The notes under the pieces: model-generated
What the model saw: the letters and a program-made list of their open reading frames with translations, nothing else
The model's database searches: none
Told to the model about the DNA's origin: nothing
Program-made: the position numbers and the translations under genes
Assembly: GCF_007830545.1 (NCBI RefSeq)
Contig: NZ_VLLF01000001.1
Coordinates: forward strand, 620,001-684,000
Direction: 5' to 3'
DNA: 64,000 nucleotides
DNA from: Roseibium hamelinense
Lineage (GTDB): Bacteria > Pseudomonadota > Alphaproteobacteria > Rhizobiales > Stappiaceae
Shown here: positions 9,096 through 17,640 of the stretch, one piece after another
Layout: each line of letters opens with the position of its first letter
Position numbering within the stretch: position 1 is the first letter of the stretch

Positions 9096-10241
9096 CTATT
9101 TGGCTTCGCGCGGATTTGGCGCTGGTATGTCGGAGCCGGCAAAGGCCGGCATCAAAATACGGAACCTGGTTTTTCTCGGCTGGCTGTCGCACTCGATGAC
9201 ACCGCCATGATCGCCGATGATTTTTGCAACCAGGGCGAGCCCCAGGCCTGAACCGTTTGTCTTTGTCGTAATAAAAGGTTCGAAGAGATGCGGGATCAGA
9301 TCATCGGGAACGCCGGGACCGTTGTCTTCGACGCAGAACTCGAGCGGAAGACTAACCCGCTCTTCAGTGCCTGGCACAGACAGCCGAACGCCGGGTCGGA
9401 AAGCGGTCGAAATACGGATCTCGCCGTCCACCGCCCCGCCGATCGCCTCGCTCGCATTCTTGATGAGATTGAGAAACACCTGGATCAACTGATCCTTGTT
9501 GGCGTAGACCGGCGGCAAAGACGGGTCGTATTCTTCGTGAATCTTGATTTCCCGCGCGAATCCGCTGTCGGCAAGGCGCTTCACGTGATCAAGCACCACG
9601 TGAATGTTCACCGGATCGCGGGCAATAGGCCGCTCGTCGGAAAACACCTCCATACGGTCCACCAATTTCACAATCCGATCGGTTTCATTGGTGATCAGCT
9701 GGGTCAGTGCCCGGTCTTCGTCGGGAACGGATTGCTCAAGCAGTTGTGCTGCGCCGCGAATTCCGGAAAGCGGATTCTTGATTTCATGGGCCAGCATCGC
9801 GGCAAGACCGGTAACCGTTCGGGCCGCACCGCGCGATGTGAGTTGCCGGTCGATCTTTTCCGCCATGGTGCGTTCCTGAAACATCAGGACGACGGCTCCC
9901 GGGCGGTTAGCAACCGGTGCCGCATTGATGTCGACGACCCTGGGCGCGCCGATCCGGGGAGATCCGATGTCAACCTTGTACTCATTGACCGCCGCGCCCC
10001 GGTCCCGGACCTGCTCGATCAGGGTCAGCAACGGACTGCCGAACGGAACGAAATCGCTGATCGGATGGCGGCGGAGCACGGCCACGCTCGAACGCATGAA
10101 GATCTCGGCGGCCATGTTTGCCGATTCAATGACGCCGTCAGGCGCAACAAGCAGAACCGGATGCGGCAAGGCATCAAGAATGACCGGTCCATCGCTGGAA
10201 AGGGTTTCGGCGCGGCCCGCCGCGAGCTGGGTATCGGTCAT
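9096..10241 (-). CDS. ntrB: Nitrogen sensor histidine kinase NtrB
   Basis: Cytoplasmic kinase/phosphatase that phosphorylates NtrC under nitrogen limitation and is controlled by PII. The 381-residue protein has an N-terminal PAS domain (about 18-130), no membrane segments, the phosphoacceptor H152 in [10 protein letters not shown], an N box (NLIKNASEA), and G boxes DNGPGVP and GSGLGLALV. Its ATG overlaps the dusB stop by four bases (ATGA), indicating translational coupling. Confidence 0.96.
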   Translation of the reverse strand: MTDTQLAAGRAETLSSDGPVILDALPHPVLLVAPDGVIESANMAAEIFMRSSVAVLRRHPISDFVPFGSPLLTLIEQVRDRGAAVNEYKVDIGSPRIGAPRVVDINAAPVANRPGAVVLMFQERTMAEKIDRQLTSRGAARTVTGLAAMLAHEIKNPLSGIRGAAQLLEQSVPDEDRALTQLITNETDRIVKLVDRMEVFSDERPIARDPVNIHVVLDHVKRLADSGFAREIKIHEEYDPSLPPVYANKDQLIQVFLNLIKNASEAIGGAVDGEIRISTAFRPGVRLSVPGTEERVSLPLEFCVEDNGPGVPDDLIPHLFEPFITTKTNGSGLGLALVAKIIGDHGGVIECDSQPRKTRFRILMPAFAGSDIPAPNPREAK

Positions 10242-11269
10242 GCCGCGCTCCGCACACCGGGCTCGGCAAGGCAGATCTCCAAGGCAGACAGGACTTCAGA
10301 CGGTTCGGTCGATGTCATGATTCGGCGTTTGATCCCGGCGTCGGGCTGCACTGCGGGCATCGCCGCATCCAGGTACCAGCCAAGATGCTTCCGGGCAATA
10401 CGCAGCCCGAGATAGGTTCCGTAATGGCTCAAGATATCCTCATAGTGGCCGGTCACCAGATCACGGAACTCAGCGCCCTGCGGCGCTTTCAACCGATCGC
10501 CAGTGTCGAGATAATGGGAAATGTGGCCTGGCAGCCAGGGTTTTCCATAGGCGCCACGCCCGATCATGACAGCGTCCGCGCCAGATGCCGCCAGCACCTT
10601 ATCCGCCGTCTCGAAAGATACGCAATCACCATTGGCAATCAGAGGAACCGAAACAACGTCCTTCACTGACCTAATGGCGTTCCAATCAGCCTGACCTTTG
10701 TAAAACTGGCACCGGGTCCGCCCGTGCACGGTGATCATCTGAACGCCCGCATCCTCCGCCCGTTTTGCCAATTCAGGCGCATTCAATGAGCTGTCATCCC
10801 ACCCCAGCCGCATCTTGAGGGTCACCGGCACCTCGACAGCTCCGACCGTCGCCTCGATCAGCGTCAAGGCATGATCGAGATCGCGCATCAGAGCCGATCC
10901 GGAATAGCCGCTGGTCACCTTCTTCGCGGGGCAACCCATGTTGATATCGATGACATCCGCACCAAGACCTTCGATCACTTTAGCCGCTTCAGCCATCCAG
11001 CGTGCTTCCCGGCCCGCGAGTTGCACGACATGCAGCCCCCCCTCTTGCGCTTCCGTGCGCATCTGGGTTTCCGCATCGCCTTTGACAAAGGACTCGCTGG
11101 CGACCATTTCACTCACCACCATCCCCGCTCCGTAGCGGGCCGCAATGCGCCGGAACGGCAGGTCGCTGACACCGGACATCGGCGCAAGGACTGCGCGGCC
11201 GCAAAGCCTATGCGGCCCGATCTTTATACCGGCGGTTTGAGTGGTGTCGCGCAAGGGCTTATTGCTCAT
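10238..11269 (-). CDS. dusB: tRNA-dihydrouridine synthase DusB (NifR3)
   Basis: Flavin enzyme that reduces uridine to dihydrouridine in the tRNA D loop. The 343-residue TIM-barrel protein has the family hallmark [11 protein letters not shown] with catalytic C113, [13 protein letters not shown] near 28-40, and the FMN-binding segments IANGDC and [11 protein letters not shown]. It is the first gene of the dusB-ntrB-ntrC operon and is divergent from ispDF across about 140 bases. Length and motifs are normal. Confidence 0.95.
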   Translation of the reverse strand: MSNKPLRDTTQTAGIKIGPHRLCGRAVLAPMSGVSDLPFRRIAARYGAGMVVSEMVASESFVKGDAETQMRTEAQEGGLHVVQLAGREARWMAEAAKVIEGLGADVIDINMGCPAKKVTSGYSGSALMRDLDHALTLIEATVGAVEVPVTLKMRLGWDDSSLNAPELAKRAEDAGVQMITVHGRTRCQFYKGQADWNAIRSVKDVVSVPLIANGDCVSFETADKVLAASGADAVMIGRGAYGKPWLPGHISHYLDTGDRLKAPQGAEFRDLVTGHYEDILSHYGTYLGLRIARKHLGWYLDAAMPAVQPDAGIKRRIMTSTEPSEVLSALEICLAEPGVRSAA

Positions 11270-11407
11270 AACGTGTGCACTTTATATTTTGCCCATATAA
11301 TAGACATTAACATCAAAGCGGCAAGCGGAATTTGCTTCCCGGACAACAACATGGTTCAAGACGCCCTTAGCAGAGAATTGCCGCCATCCTGTAACTATGA
11401 GGGGTTC

Positions 11408-12658
11408 ATGACGGGTCAAATTGCCGCTTTGATCGTGGCGGCCGGACGCGGCAGCCGATTTGGCGCAACCGCCTCCGAAGCACCGAAGCAATATCAGCTC
11501 CTCTCCGGACGGCCGGTGCTGAGCCATACACTGGATGCGTTTCTCCGTCACCCAAGGATTGGTACCGTTGCTACTGTTATCGCGCCGAATGATCTGGCGC
11601 ACTATGAAGCGGCAATCGCAGCCCTTACAGCACCAGCTCGGAAATTGGCGCAACCGGTCCATGGCGGCGAAAGCCGGCAAGTCTCTGTACATAACGGCTT
11701 GAAAGCTCTCGAGATTGCGCGCCCCAACCTGGTGCTGATCCATGACGGAGCCCGCCCTCTTGTCACCTCTGAGGTGATTGATGACCTGATCGGCACATTG
11801 CAATCCGGAGCCCAGGCCGGTCTTGCTGCCGTTCCGGTGTTCGATACCTTGAAGCGGCGGCCCGAACACGGCGGTCCGCTCGAAACCGTTGACAGGACGG
11901 GCCTTCACGCGGCTCAGACACCCCAGGGGTTTCGCTTTTCCAGCATTCTTGAAGCCCATGAAGAAGCGCTTTCCCACGGCTTGCATCACTTTACCGATGA
12001 CACCAGCCTTGCCGAATGGCGCGGTTTGACCGTCCAACTGTCTGCCGGCGACCCGGAAAACATAAAGATCACAACCCGTGAAGATCTCGACCGCGCGGAA
12101 CGGATTATGAAGATGAGCAAACCTGATCACGAACCGGCACCGCTGTCTCGACTTGACGATGTGCGCATGGGAACCGGTTATGATGTCCACGCCCTGGAGC
12201 CGGGCGACGGTATCATGTTGTGCGGGGTTAAAATCCCTTTCGACAAAAGGCTGAAAGGCCATTCGGATGCCGATGTCGCACAGCATGCCGTCACTGATGC
12301 CATCCTTGGTGCGATCGCCGACGGCGACATCGGCATGCATTTTCCGCCATCAGATCCACAGTGGAAGGGTGCGTCCTCAGACCAGTTTTTGAAGGACGCA
12401 ATCCGCCGCGTCCGCCAGCTGGGTGGGCAGATTGCCCATATCGACGTGACGATTGTGTGCGAGGCACCCAAAATCGGCCCGCACCGTGATGCCTTGCGTT
12501 CCTCGATGGCAAAGATTACCGGACTGGACAGGAGCCGGATCTCAGTCAAGGCGACAACCTCCGAACGACTTGGGTTTACCGGGCGATCGGAAGGCATCGC
12601 GGCCATGGCGAGTGCGACGGTGCGCCTCCCCTTTTCGGACACGCCCTCCCCGGCTTGA
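11408..12658 (+). CDS. ispDF: Bifunctional IspD/IspF (MEP pathway)
   Basis: A fusion catalysing two non-consecutive steps of the methylerythritol phosphate pathway. These are formation of CDP-methylerythritol (IspD) and of 2-C-methylerythritol 2,4-cyclodiphosphate (IspF). In the 416-residue product the IspD half shows AAGRGSRFG at 11-19, APKQYQ and IHDGARPL. The IspF half (from about 253) has its metal ligands D259 and H261 in GTGYDVHAL and H293 in DADVAQHAV. The ATG at 11408 is chosen because GAGGGG lies just upstream; an in-frame ATG at 11351 has no clear ribosome-binding site. The fusion is typical of alphaproteobacteria. A TATAAT hexamer at 11296-11301 is a possible -10. Confidence 0.95.
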   Translation: MTGQIAALIVAAGRGSRFGATASEAPKQYQLLSGRPVLSHTLDAFLRHPRIGTVATVIAPNDLAHYEAAIAALTAPARKLAQPVHGGESRQVSVHNGLKALEIARPNLVLIHDGARPLVTSEVIDDLIGTLQSGAQAGLAAVPVFDTLKRRPEHGGPLETVDRTGLHAAQTPQGFRFSSILEAHEEALSHGLHHFTDDTSLAEWRGLTVQLSAGDPENIKITTREDLDRAERIMKMSKPDHEPAPLSRLDDVRMGTGYDVHALEPGDGIMLCGVKIPFDKRLKGHSDADVAQHAVTDAILGAIADGDIGMHFPPSDPQWKGASSDQFLKDAIRRVRQLGGQIAHIDVTIVCEAPKIGPHRDALRSSMAKITGLDRSRISVKATTSERLGFTGRSEGIAAMASATVRLPFSDTPSPA

Positions 12659-12673
12659 AGGAGCGGACTTCAG

Positions 12674-13198
12674 ATGACCACGCTTTCCCTCCAACAATAC
12701 GAATTCCTGCTCGCCCGGGCCGAGACCGTCATTCAAGCCTGCAACAGCCGTGGCTTGATGCTGGCGACGGCAGAATCATGCACCGGCGGCTTGATAACGG
12801 GTCTCCTGACTGAAATTTCCGGCTCCTCTTCCGTTGTGGATCGAGGCTTCACCACCTATTCCAACGAGGCCAAACACGAGATTTTAAATGTTCCTGAGCC
12901 CCTGCTGGCCGAGTTCGGCGCTGTGAGTGCGCCTGTGGCAAAGGCGATGGCGGAAGGAGCTTTGAAAAACGCACGTGCGGATATCGCTGTCGCCGTGACC
13001 GGCATTGCAGGCCCCGGCGGCGGCAGTGCTGAAAAACCTGTTGGGACTGTTCATTTTGGATTGGCAGCCAAAAACGGCAGGGCACATCACGCGCATTACG
13101 TATTTTCGGATCTCGATCGCCAGGGAGTTCGCGCAGCGACTATCAACACTGCGTTTACGATGATCCTAAAGGAATTAGATAAAATAACGGGGGACTGA
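12674..13198 (+). CDS. pncC: Nicotinamide-nucleotide amidase (CinA C-terminal family)
   Basis: Deamidates NMN to nicotinic acid mononucleotide in pyridine nucleotide recycling. The 174-residue stand-alone CinA C-terminal domain carries TAESCTGGLI, the DRGFTTYSNEAKHE strand and TGIAGPGGGSAEKPVG, all diagnostic of the family. The N-terminal COG1058 half found in full CinA is absent, which is normal for this genus-level context. It lies 15 bases after ispDF, probably in the same operon. Confidence 0.92.
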   Translation: MTTLSLQQYEFLLARAETVIQACNSRGLMLATAESCTGGLITGLLTEISGSSSVVDRGFTTYSNEAKHEILNVPEPLLAEFGAVSAPVAKAMAEGALKNARADIAVAVTGIAGPGGGSAEKPVGTVHFGLAAKNGRAHHAHYVFSDLDRQGVRAATINTAFTMILKELDKITGD

Positions 13199-13289
13199 TT
13201 TTATATCCCTAAATGTGCCTCTGGTAAGCCCCGCGCAAGAAACCGCGTGAAACCTGACAGCGCAAAGCGATATGACGTTCGAGACGAAA

Positions 13290-13775
13290 ATGAAGAGCCT
13301 GATTGTTTCAGGACTGCTGATTGCCGCCGGGACCTCTGGTGTATCCGCGTCAGGAATCCCGTCTGTAGGCGATTTCTACCTTATCGCACGCACAGACGCC
13401 GGAATGTTCCGCAGCAGCCACAAGATCTTCAAACGTCCGTCCCGGGGCCTTCACGAAGTTGTCTATTGCAACAGGACATACTGGGTTCGGCCCTACACTG
13501 TCGCCTGGAGCGAAATACAGGTCGAGGGCGGCTGGCACGTGCGCGTTGAGTATAATCAGGGCAAAGGCTGGTTTCCGATCTGCGAGGATCCGGAACGTCA
13601 GGTTTCGCTGAAGGACATCGGGATAGACCTTAACCCCCGCGAAGTAGCCTATGACACTGGCGACCAATCGTCAGGCGCAAGCCGATTTGGTGAAATTGGC
13701 CGGACATTCCGGGCGCTGAACGGCAGCAGCGCGACTACCGACGCGAACAAAACTGACGCTACGGCAAATCGATAA
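13290..13775 (+). CDS. Secreted two-cysteine protein, paralog 1 of 3
   Basis: I do not recognise this family. The product is about 161 residues with a Sec-type signal peptide (KSLIVSGLLIAAGTSGVSASG) and no membrane segment after it. The core reads GDFYLI, then G-F--SHKIF, VYCNR-YWVRP, TVAWSE, VRVEYNQGKGW and PICEDP. Two cysteines (YC and IC) are shared with both downstream paralogs and are likely disulfide-bonded. A second shared element near the C terminus is RFGEIGRTFRAL. About half of the core is identical to paralog 2. An upstream in-frame ATG at 13272 is an alternative start. It lies between pncC and ratA, a spot normally occupied only by housekeeping genes. Confidence 0.8.
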   Translation: MKSLIVSGLLIAAGTSGVSASGIPSVGDFYLIARTDAGMFRSSHKIFKRPSRGLHEVVYCNRTYWVRPYTVAWSEIQVEGGWHVRVEYNQGKGWFPICEDPERQVSLKDIGIDLNPREVAYDTGDQSSGASRFGEIGRTFRALNGSSATTDANKTDATANR

Positions 13776-13905
13776 AATTGCAATCAAATGCCCTCGGTTA
13801 CACCAAGGCTTTATTGAAACCCAGCGTTTAAAACCAGAGCCTGCAAGGCTTGGCGATGAATGATTCATGCGGCCAACGCCCGCCATAACGTGGACACAGT
13901 GGAAA

Positions 13906-14382
13906 ATGTTTAGATTTTTCCAAGTGATGGCCATGATCGCCATTGCTTGTACAGCAGCAAAAGCCGAGGCGTTGCCGGAAACCGGCGATGTTTTCATGAT
14001 TTCGCGCGGCGCCAATGGCACCTTTCTCGGAAGTCATAAGATTTTCCTTCGGGAATCCGATGGACTGGTTCAGGTGACATATTGCGGCCGTGAATACTGG
14101 GTCCGGCCCAAAACCGTGGCATGGAGCGAACTGGAAATCGACAACCGTCACGATGTTCGGGTCGAATTCAACAAGGGCCGAGGCTGGATGCCGATCTGCA
14201 ATCGGCCGACCCAGTATGTCACGCTCAAAGATCTCGGCATCACAATGGACCCCGTTTTGATCGTGCGGTCGAACGGCGAAGAACTCAAACGAGTCAATCG
14301 GTTCTCAGCAGTCAGCGAATCGTTCCGCAAAGGTGACCGGTCCCTGCGCGGACAGTCGACTTTTCACGATCGCGCCAACTGA
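13906..14382 (+). CDS. Secreted two-cysteine protein, paralog 2 of 3
   Basis: A product of about 158 residues of the same unnamed family. Signal peptide MFRFFQVMAMIAIACTAAKA, then ALPETGDVFMIS, G-F-GSHKIF, VTYCGREYWVRP, TVAWSE, VRVEFNKGRGW and PICNRP. Both invariant cysteines are present. The C-terminal element is RFSAVSESFRKG. The start at 13906 is chosen because it places the signal peptide at the N terminus; an ATG at 13867 would add 13 residues. The gene is 130 bases downstream of paralog 1 and may be cotranscribed or have its own promoter. No enzyme motif is visible; a small beta-rich secreted domain is my guess from the alternating hydrophobic pattern. Confidence 0.8.
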   Translation: MFRFFQVMAMIAIACTAAKAEALPETGDVFMISRGANGTFLGSHKIFLRESDGLVQVTYCGREYWVRPKTVAWSELEIDNRHDVRVEFNKGRGWMPICNRPTQYVTLKDLGITMDPVLIVRSNGEELKRVNRFSAVSESFRKGDRSLRGQSTFHDRAN

Positions 14383-14511
14383 TGTGAATATCGCAATTAG
14401 TAAACGAAAGTTAACGATTTTAGGTTACGAAGAGTAATCAAGCTCCAGGCCAGATTGAGGGGGTAATGTCTGGGCTGGATTGGCAGATGCGGTCCAAGGG
14501 TGGAGATCACG

Positions 14512-14949
14512 ATGCGTGCCTTATTGCCCCTTTTCCTTTCCTGTTGCTTCGTTACCGAAGTCAATGCACAGGTGGTCGCAGCTCCGCGCGGCGACTACTA
14601 CATGCGCTCAGAGCATACCAACGGCGCCTTCAACGGTATCCATCAGCTTTTGACCCAACCCAGACCGGGATACATCCGCGCAGTGTACTGCGATCGTGCT
14701 TTTTACGTGAGCACAACAACTGTCCTTTGGTCGGAACAGGAAGCCGAGGCAGGCCGGAGGTTGGTCATCGAAAGCAATTACGGGCGCGGCCGCGAGCTGT
14801 TCTGCGAACCGGAAGCGGCCATGCTGAAGGCCGAAAATCTTGGGATCTCGCCAGCGGAAGTGGAAGAGATCCGCGAAGAAGAAGATCCGCCGACCGATAT
14901 GCGCAACCGACTGCGCACGATCCGCGACGCTTTTAAGGATTATCAGTAG
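14512..14949 (+). CDS. Secreted two-cysteine protein, paralog 3 of 3
   Basis: The most divergent of the three, 145 residues. Signal peptide MRALLPLFLSCCFVTEVNA, then RGDYYMRS, NGAFNGIHQLL, AVYCDRAFYV, TVLWSE, NYGRGRELFCEP. The two core cysteines and the WSE motif are kept, while the KIF and WVRP blocks have diverged. The C-terminal element is RLRTIRDAFKDY, preceded by an acidic stretch (EEIREEEDPP). GGTGGAG six bases upstream of 14512 favours that ATG over the one at 14500. It is tail-to-tail with ratA, 22 bases apart. Function unknown. Confidence 0.78.
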   Translation: MRALLPLFLSCCFVTEVNAQVVAAPRGDYYMRSEHTNGAFNGIHQLLTQPRPGYIRAVYCDRAFYVSTTTVLWSEQEAEAGRRLVIESNYGRGRELFCEPEAAMLKAENLGISPAEVEEIREEEDPPTDMRNRLRTIRDAFKDYQ

Positions 14950-14971
14950 ACGCGCTTGACGAGCGGCTGCC

Positions 14972-15424
14972 TCAAACGCCGTAGACCTGGTCGGCCCGCG
15001 CCTCAAACGCGCTTGAAAATTTCCGGAACGCGCGGTCAAACATTACGCCCATCAAGGAGCCCAGTGTCCGGCTCTTGAATTCATAATCGATGTAGAACCC
15101 GACGGTGCAGATGTCCTCGCCGGCGTCTTCGAATGTCCAGCGGTTTTCCAAGTGCTTGAACGGCCCGTCAAGATACTCCACCAGGATTACCTTCTCTTCC
15201 GGCCGCAATTCCACTCGGCTTGTGAAGGTTTCCTTGAACAGCTTGTAGGCAACGGTCATATCGGCGACCAGAATGCTTCGCCCGCCCTCCAGTTCCTTGC
15301 GCCCGCGCACATTGAGATTTTGGCACAGGGGAACGAATTGAGGGTACTTTTCAACGTCGGCGACAAGGTTGAACATGTCTTCCGCGTTGTGGTTCACCTT
15401 ATGCGAGGAGGAGAAGCTTGGCAT
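14972..15424 (-). CDS. ratA: Coq10/RatA-like START-domain protein
   Basis: A 150-residue polyketide-cyclase/START-fold protein. It opens with the family pattern HKVNHNAEDMFNLVADVEKYPQFVPLC and ends with a long amphipathic helix (FDRAFRKFSSAFEARA). Homologues bind coenzyme Q and support respiration (Coq10); the E. coli relative RatA was described as a ribosome-association toxin. In alphaproteobacteria the location next to lipA favours the quinone-related role. No partner antitoxin is adjacent. 35 bases separate its start from the lipA stop, so it is the last gene of that minus-strand run. Confidence 0.88.
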   Translation of the reverse strand: MPSFSSSHKVNHNAEDMFNLVADVEKYPQFVPLCQNLNVRGRKELEGGRSILVADMTVAYKLFKETFTSRVELRPEEKVILVEYLDGPFKHLENRWTFEDAGEDICTVGFYIDYEFKSRTLGSLMGVMFDRAFRKFSSAFEARADQVYGV

Positions 15425-15459
15425 ATCTTACAAGGTCTGGTCGCCGCGAGTGGTTCCGG

Positions 15460-16455
15460 TCAGTGTCCGAGCTTGGCTTTGCGGGCCGCGCGCAGATCAG
15501 CGAAATCTTCACCCGCATGGTGTGAAGACCGGGTTAGCGGGCTTGCCGAAACTTTCAAGAAGCCTTTTGCGTAAGCAATGCGCTCATAAGCCTTGAACTC
15601 CTCGGGCGTGACGAACGACATCACCGGATGGTGTTTTTTTGACGGCTGCAGATACTGACCAATGGTCAGAAAATCGACATCGGCCGACCGGAGGTCGTCC
15701 ATCAGCTGCAGAACTTCATTCCGCTCTTCCCCAAGGCCGACCATTATGCCGGACTTGGTGAACATTTCCGGATCCTGCTCTTTCACCTGCTGCAGCAGGC
15801 GGATCGAGTGGAAGTAGCGCGCTCCCGGACGGACTTTAAGATACTTCGACGGAACGGTTTCCAGATTGTGGTTGAATACATCCGGCTTCGCGTTGACGAC
15901 GATATCAAGCGCACCTTCTTTGCGCAGAAAGTCCGGCGTCAAAACCTCGACAGTGGTTTTCGGCGACTTCTCGCGGATGGCGCGGATCACATTTGCAAAG
16001 TGGTCCGCACCGCCGTCATCAAGATCGTCACGGTCGACGGATGTGATCACCACATGTTCCAATCCCATGCGGTAGACAGCTTCTGCGATGCCGGCCGGCT
16101 CGTTTGGATCGACCGGACCAGGCATGCCCGTGCGCACGTTGCAAAATGCGCAGGCGCGGGTGCAAGTGTCACCAAGGATCATGAAGCTGGCGTGTTTCTT
16201 CGACCAGCATTCACCGATATTCGGACAGCCGGCTTCTTCGCAGACGGTCACCAGATTGTTTTGGCGCACCACTTCCTGCGTCTCGCGATACACCGGTGAT
16301 GTCGGTGCCTTGACCCGGATCCATTTCGGCTTGCGCTGGACCGGGTTGTCCGGGCGGTGTGCCTTTTCCGGGTGGCGTGGACGTGCAGGTTTTGCGTCGT
16401 CCTCTTCGGAACGCGGATCTGCGGTGCGGGTGAGCGTGTCGACGATCGTAACCAT
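15460..16455 (-). CDS. lipA: Lipoyl synthase LipA
   Basis: Radical SAM enzyme inserting two sulfurs into octanoyl groups on lipoyl domains, including those of the nearby PdhB and PdhC. The 331-residue protein has the auxiliary cluster motif [12 protein letters not shown] (C72, C77, C83) and the radical SAM motif CTRACAFC (C98, C102, C105). The C-terminal [10 protein letters not shown] includes the serine that ligates the auxiliary cluster; the family usually has RSSYHA, so His for Tyr is a small variation. Neighbourhood with lpd and pdh fits its role. Confidence 0.97.
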   Translation of the reverse strand: MVTIVDTLTRTADPRSEEDDAKPARPRHPEKAHRPDNPVQRKPKWIRVKAPTSPVYRETQEVVRQNNLVTVCEEAGCPNIGECWSKKHASFMILGDTCTRACAFCNVRTGMPGPVDPNEPAGIAEAVYRMGLEHVVITSVDRDDLDDGGADHFANVIRAIREKSPKTTVEVLTPDFLRKEGALDIVVNAKPDVFNHNLETVPSKYLKVRPGARYFHSIRLLQQVKEQDPEMFTKSGIMVGLGEERNEVLQLMDDLRSADVDFLTIGQYLQPSKKHHPVMSFVTPEEFKAYERIAYAKGFLKVSASPLTRSSHHAGEDFADLRAARKAKLGH

Positions 16456-16509
16456 GCCGTTTAAGTGTCGCTTTTCCGGTGAAAGGTCAAGGTTCCAATG
16501 GCGTAGCAG

Positions 16510-16947
16510 CTATGCGCCCGGCGCAAAAGCCATCATCCGGTTCAGGCTATCGACAGCCTTTTCGGACAGGGGTTTGGACTTTCGGGTCGCGAAGTCGGTC
16601 TGGACGATGGTCGACACAGCAAAACCTGCGAGGGTCTCACCTTGGAATATGCCCTGCTCAAGGCCGAAGGAGCTGCGGCCAACACGCATGACCCGCGTCC
16701 CGACATCAACCGTTCCGGGCCAAGTGATCTCGGCGATAAAGTCGAGTTCCAGCCTGACTATGACAAAGGCCGCCCCGGCATCGACCAGCGCGCCCTTGCC
16801 ATCATAAAGCATGCCGATCCGGCCGGCTTCCAGAAAGGTAGCAAACACCGCGTTGTTGACGTGGCCCTGACGGTCAAGATCACGGTAGCGCAGTTTTTCA
16901 CTCACCTTGACTGGAAAATCGTCGAGCGTCACTGAAGGTGCAGTCAT
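16510..16947 (-). CDS. Hotdog-fold acyl-CoA thioesterase (4HBT family)
   Basis: The 145-residue product has the 4-hydroxybenzoyl-CoA thioesterase signature RYRDLDRQGHVNNAVF at about 20-35, where the Asp and the HVNN segment form the active site. VRLELDFIAEI marks the central beta strand. Its substrate cannot be read. It lies between lipA and two small membrane proteins, on the same strand, and is probably not specific to lipoate metabolism. Confidence 0.85.
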   Translation of the reverse strand: MTAPSVTLDDFPVKVSEKLRYRDLDRQGHVNNAVFATFLEAGRIGMLYDGKGALVDAGAAFVIVRLELDFIAEITWPGTVDVGTRVMRVGRSSFGLEQGIFQGETLAGFAVSTIVQTDFATRKSKPLSEKAVDSLNRMMAFAPGA

Positions 16948-16960
16948 CCAGCAAGCCTTT

Positions 16961-17200
16961 CTATTTGAACAGCTTTTTCCAGACGAACAGGAACAGGATC
17001 GCCCCGAGAACGGCGATAATCAGCCGATCAAGGAAACCGCCGGTGACGTTGAGGTTCAACATCGACGCAAGCTCACCGCCGACAAGAGCGCCGACAAGAC
17101 CGACCACAAGGCTGCCCAAAAAACCGCCCCGGCTGTTCAACACGCGGTGAGCAACGGCGCCCGCAATCAAGCCGATGATGATTGTGATGATCAAACCCAT
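16961..17200 (-). CDS. GlsB/YeaQ/YmgE family small membrane protein
   Basis: A 79-residue protein of the transglycosylase-associated (Tag) family. It has three short hydrophobic segments separated by glycine-rich turns: LIITIIIGLIAGAVA, GGFLGSLVVGLVGALVGG and LIIAVLGAILFLFVW. Such proteins are stress-associated inner-membrane proteins of unknown mechanism. The frame can begin one codon earlier at a TTG, but the ATG at 17200 is preferred. It is 15 bases downstream of a paralog, forming a tandem pair. Confidence 0.85.
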   Translation of the reverse strand: MGLIITIIIGLIAGAVAHRVLNSRGGFLGSLVVGLVGALVGGELASMLNLNVTGGFLDRLIIAVLGAILFLFVWKKLFK

Positions 17201-17215
17201 CAAAAGGCCTTTCCG

Positions 17216-17464
17216 TTATTTTATGAACCGCGCGAGAAGCACGACGACAATCGCGCCAATGGCAGCGACAACGATCTCATTCACATAAACATTGCCGAGA
17301 TTCAGGTTGATCCCGAGGAAGTTAAACAAAAAACCGCCGACGAATGCGCCGATCAGGCCGGTTATCAGATAGCGGACCAGGCCGCCTCCGCCGACGATAA
17401 TGCTCGCAAGCCATCCGGCGATGATGCCGATCGCGACCCAAATAAGGATTGCCGTGCCACTCAT
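17216..17464 (-). CDS. GlsB/YeaQ/YmgE family small membrane protein (paralog)
   Basis: An 82-residue paralog of the downstream gene, with the same layout: AILIWVAIGIIAGWLASIIVGGGG, YLITGLIGAFVGGFLF and IVVAAIGAIVVVLLARF. The start at MSGTAIL (17464) is chosen because AAGGAA lies six bases upstream; a longer form beginning at 17485 is possible. The pair probably arose by duplication and is likely cotranscribed. Confidence 0.85.
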   Translation of the reverse strand: MSGTAILIWVAIGIIAGWLASIIVGGGGLVRYLITGLIGAFVGGFLFNFLGINLNLGNVYVNEIVVAAIGAIVVVLLARFIK

Positions 17465-17640
17465 GTGAAGTTCCTTCCCCGTCAATCAGCCAGAGCATTC
17501 CGGCGGCCCGGTCAAGGGCGCCGCGCCGCCGCCGGTCTAGCGCATCGCAGTGCTTCGTGCCAGTGCGGCTTTCTTCAGAAGGATTTGGGGCCACCGGGCC
17601 GGGCGTTACTTTTCGCCACGCACCGGCAGCCTGCTCAGTC

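Noticed and set aside
7800-9251. 483-codon plus-strand frame opposite ntrC
   Set aside because: Antisense to the receiver, AAA+ and HTH domains of NtrC; composition is that of a shadow frame.
11282-12340. 352-codon minus-strand frame opposite ispDF
   Set aside because: Fully covered by ispDF, whose motifs in both halves are intact; the reverse product has no domain.
14972-15424. RatA as the toxin of a toxin-antitoxin pair
   Set aside because: The antitoxin partner is absent and the neighbourhood (lipA) fits the Coq10-like role; the upstream secreted paralogs are on the opposite strand.
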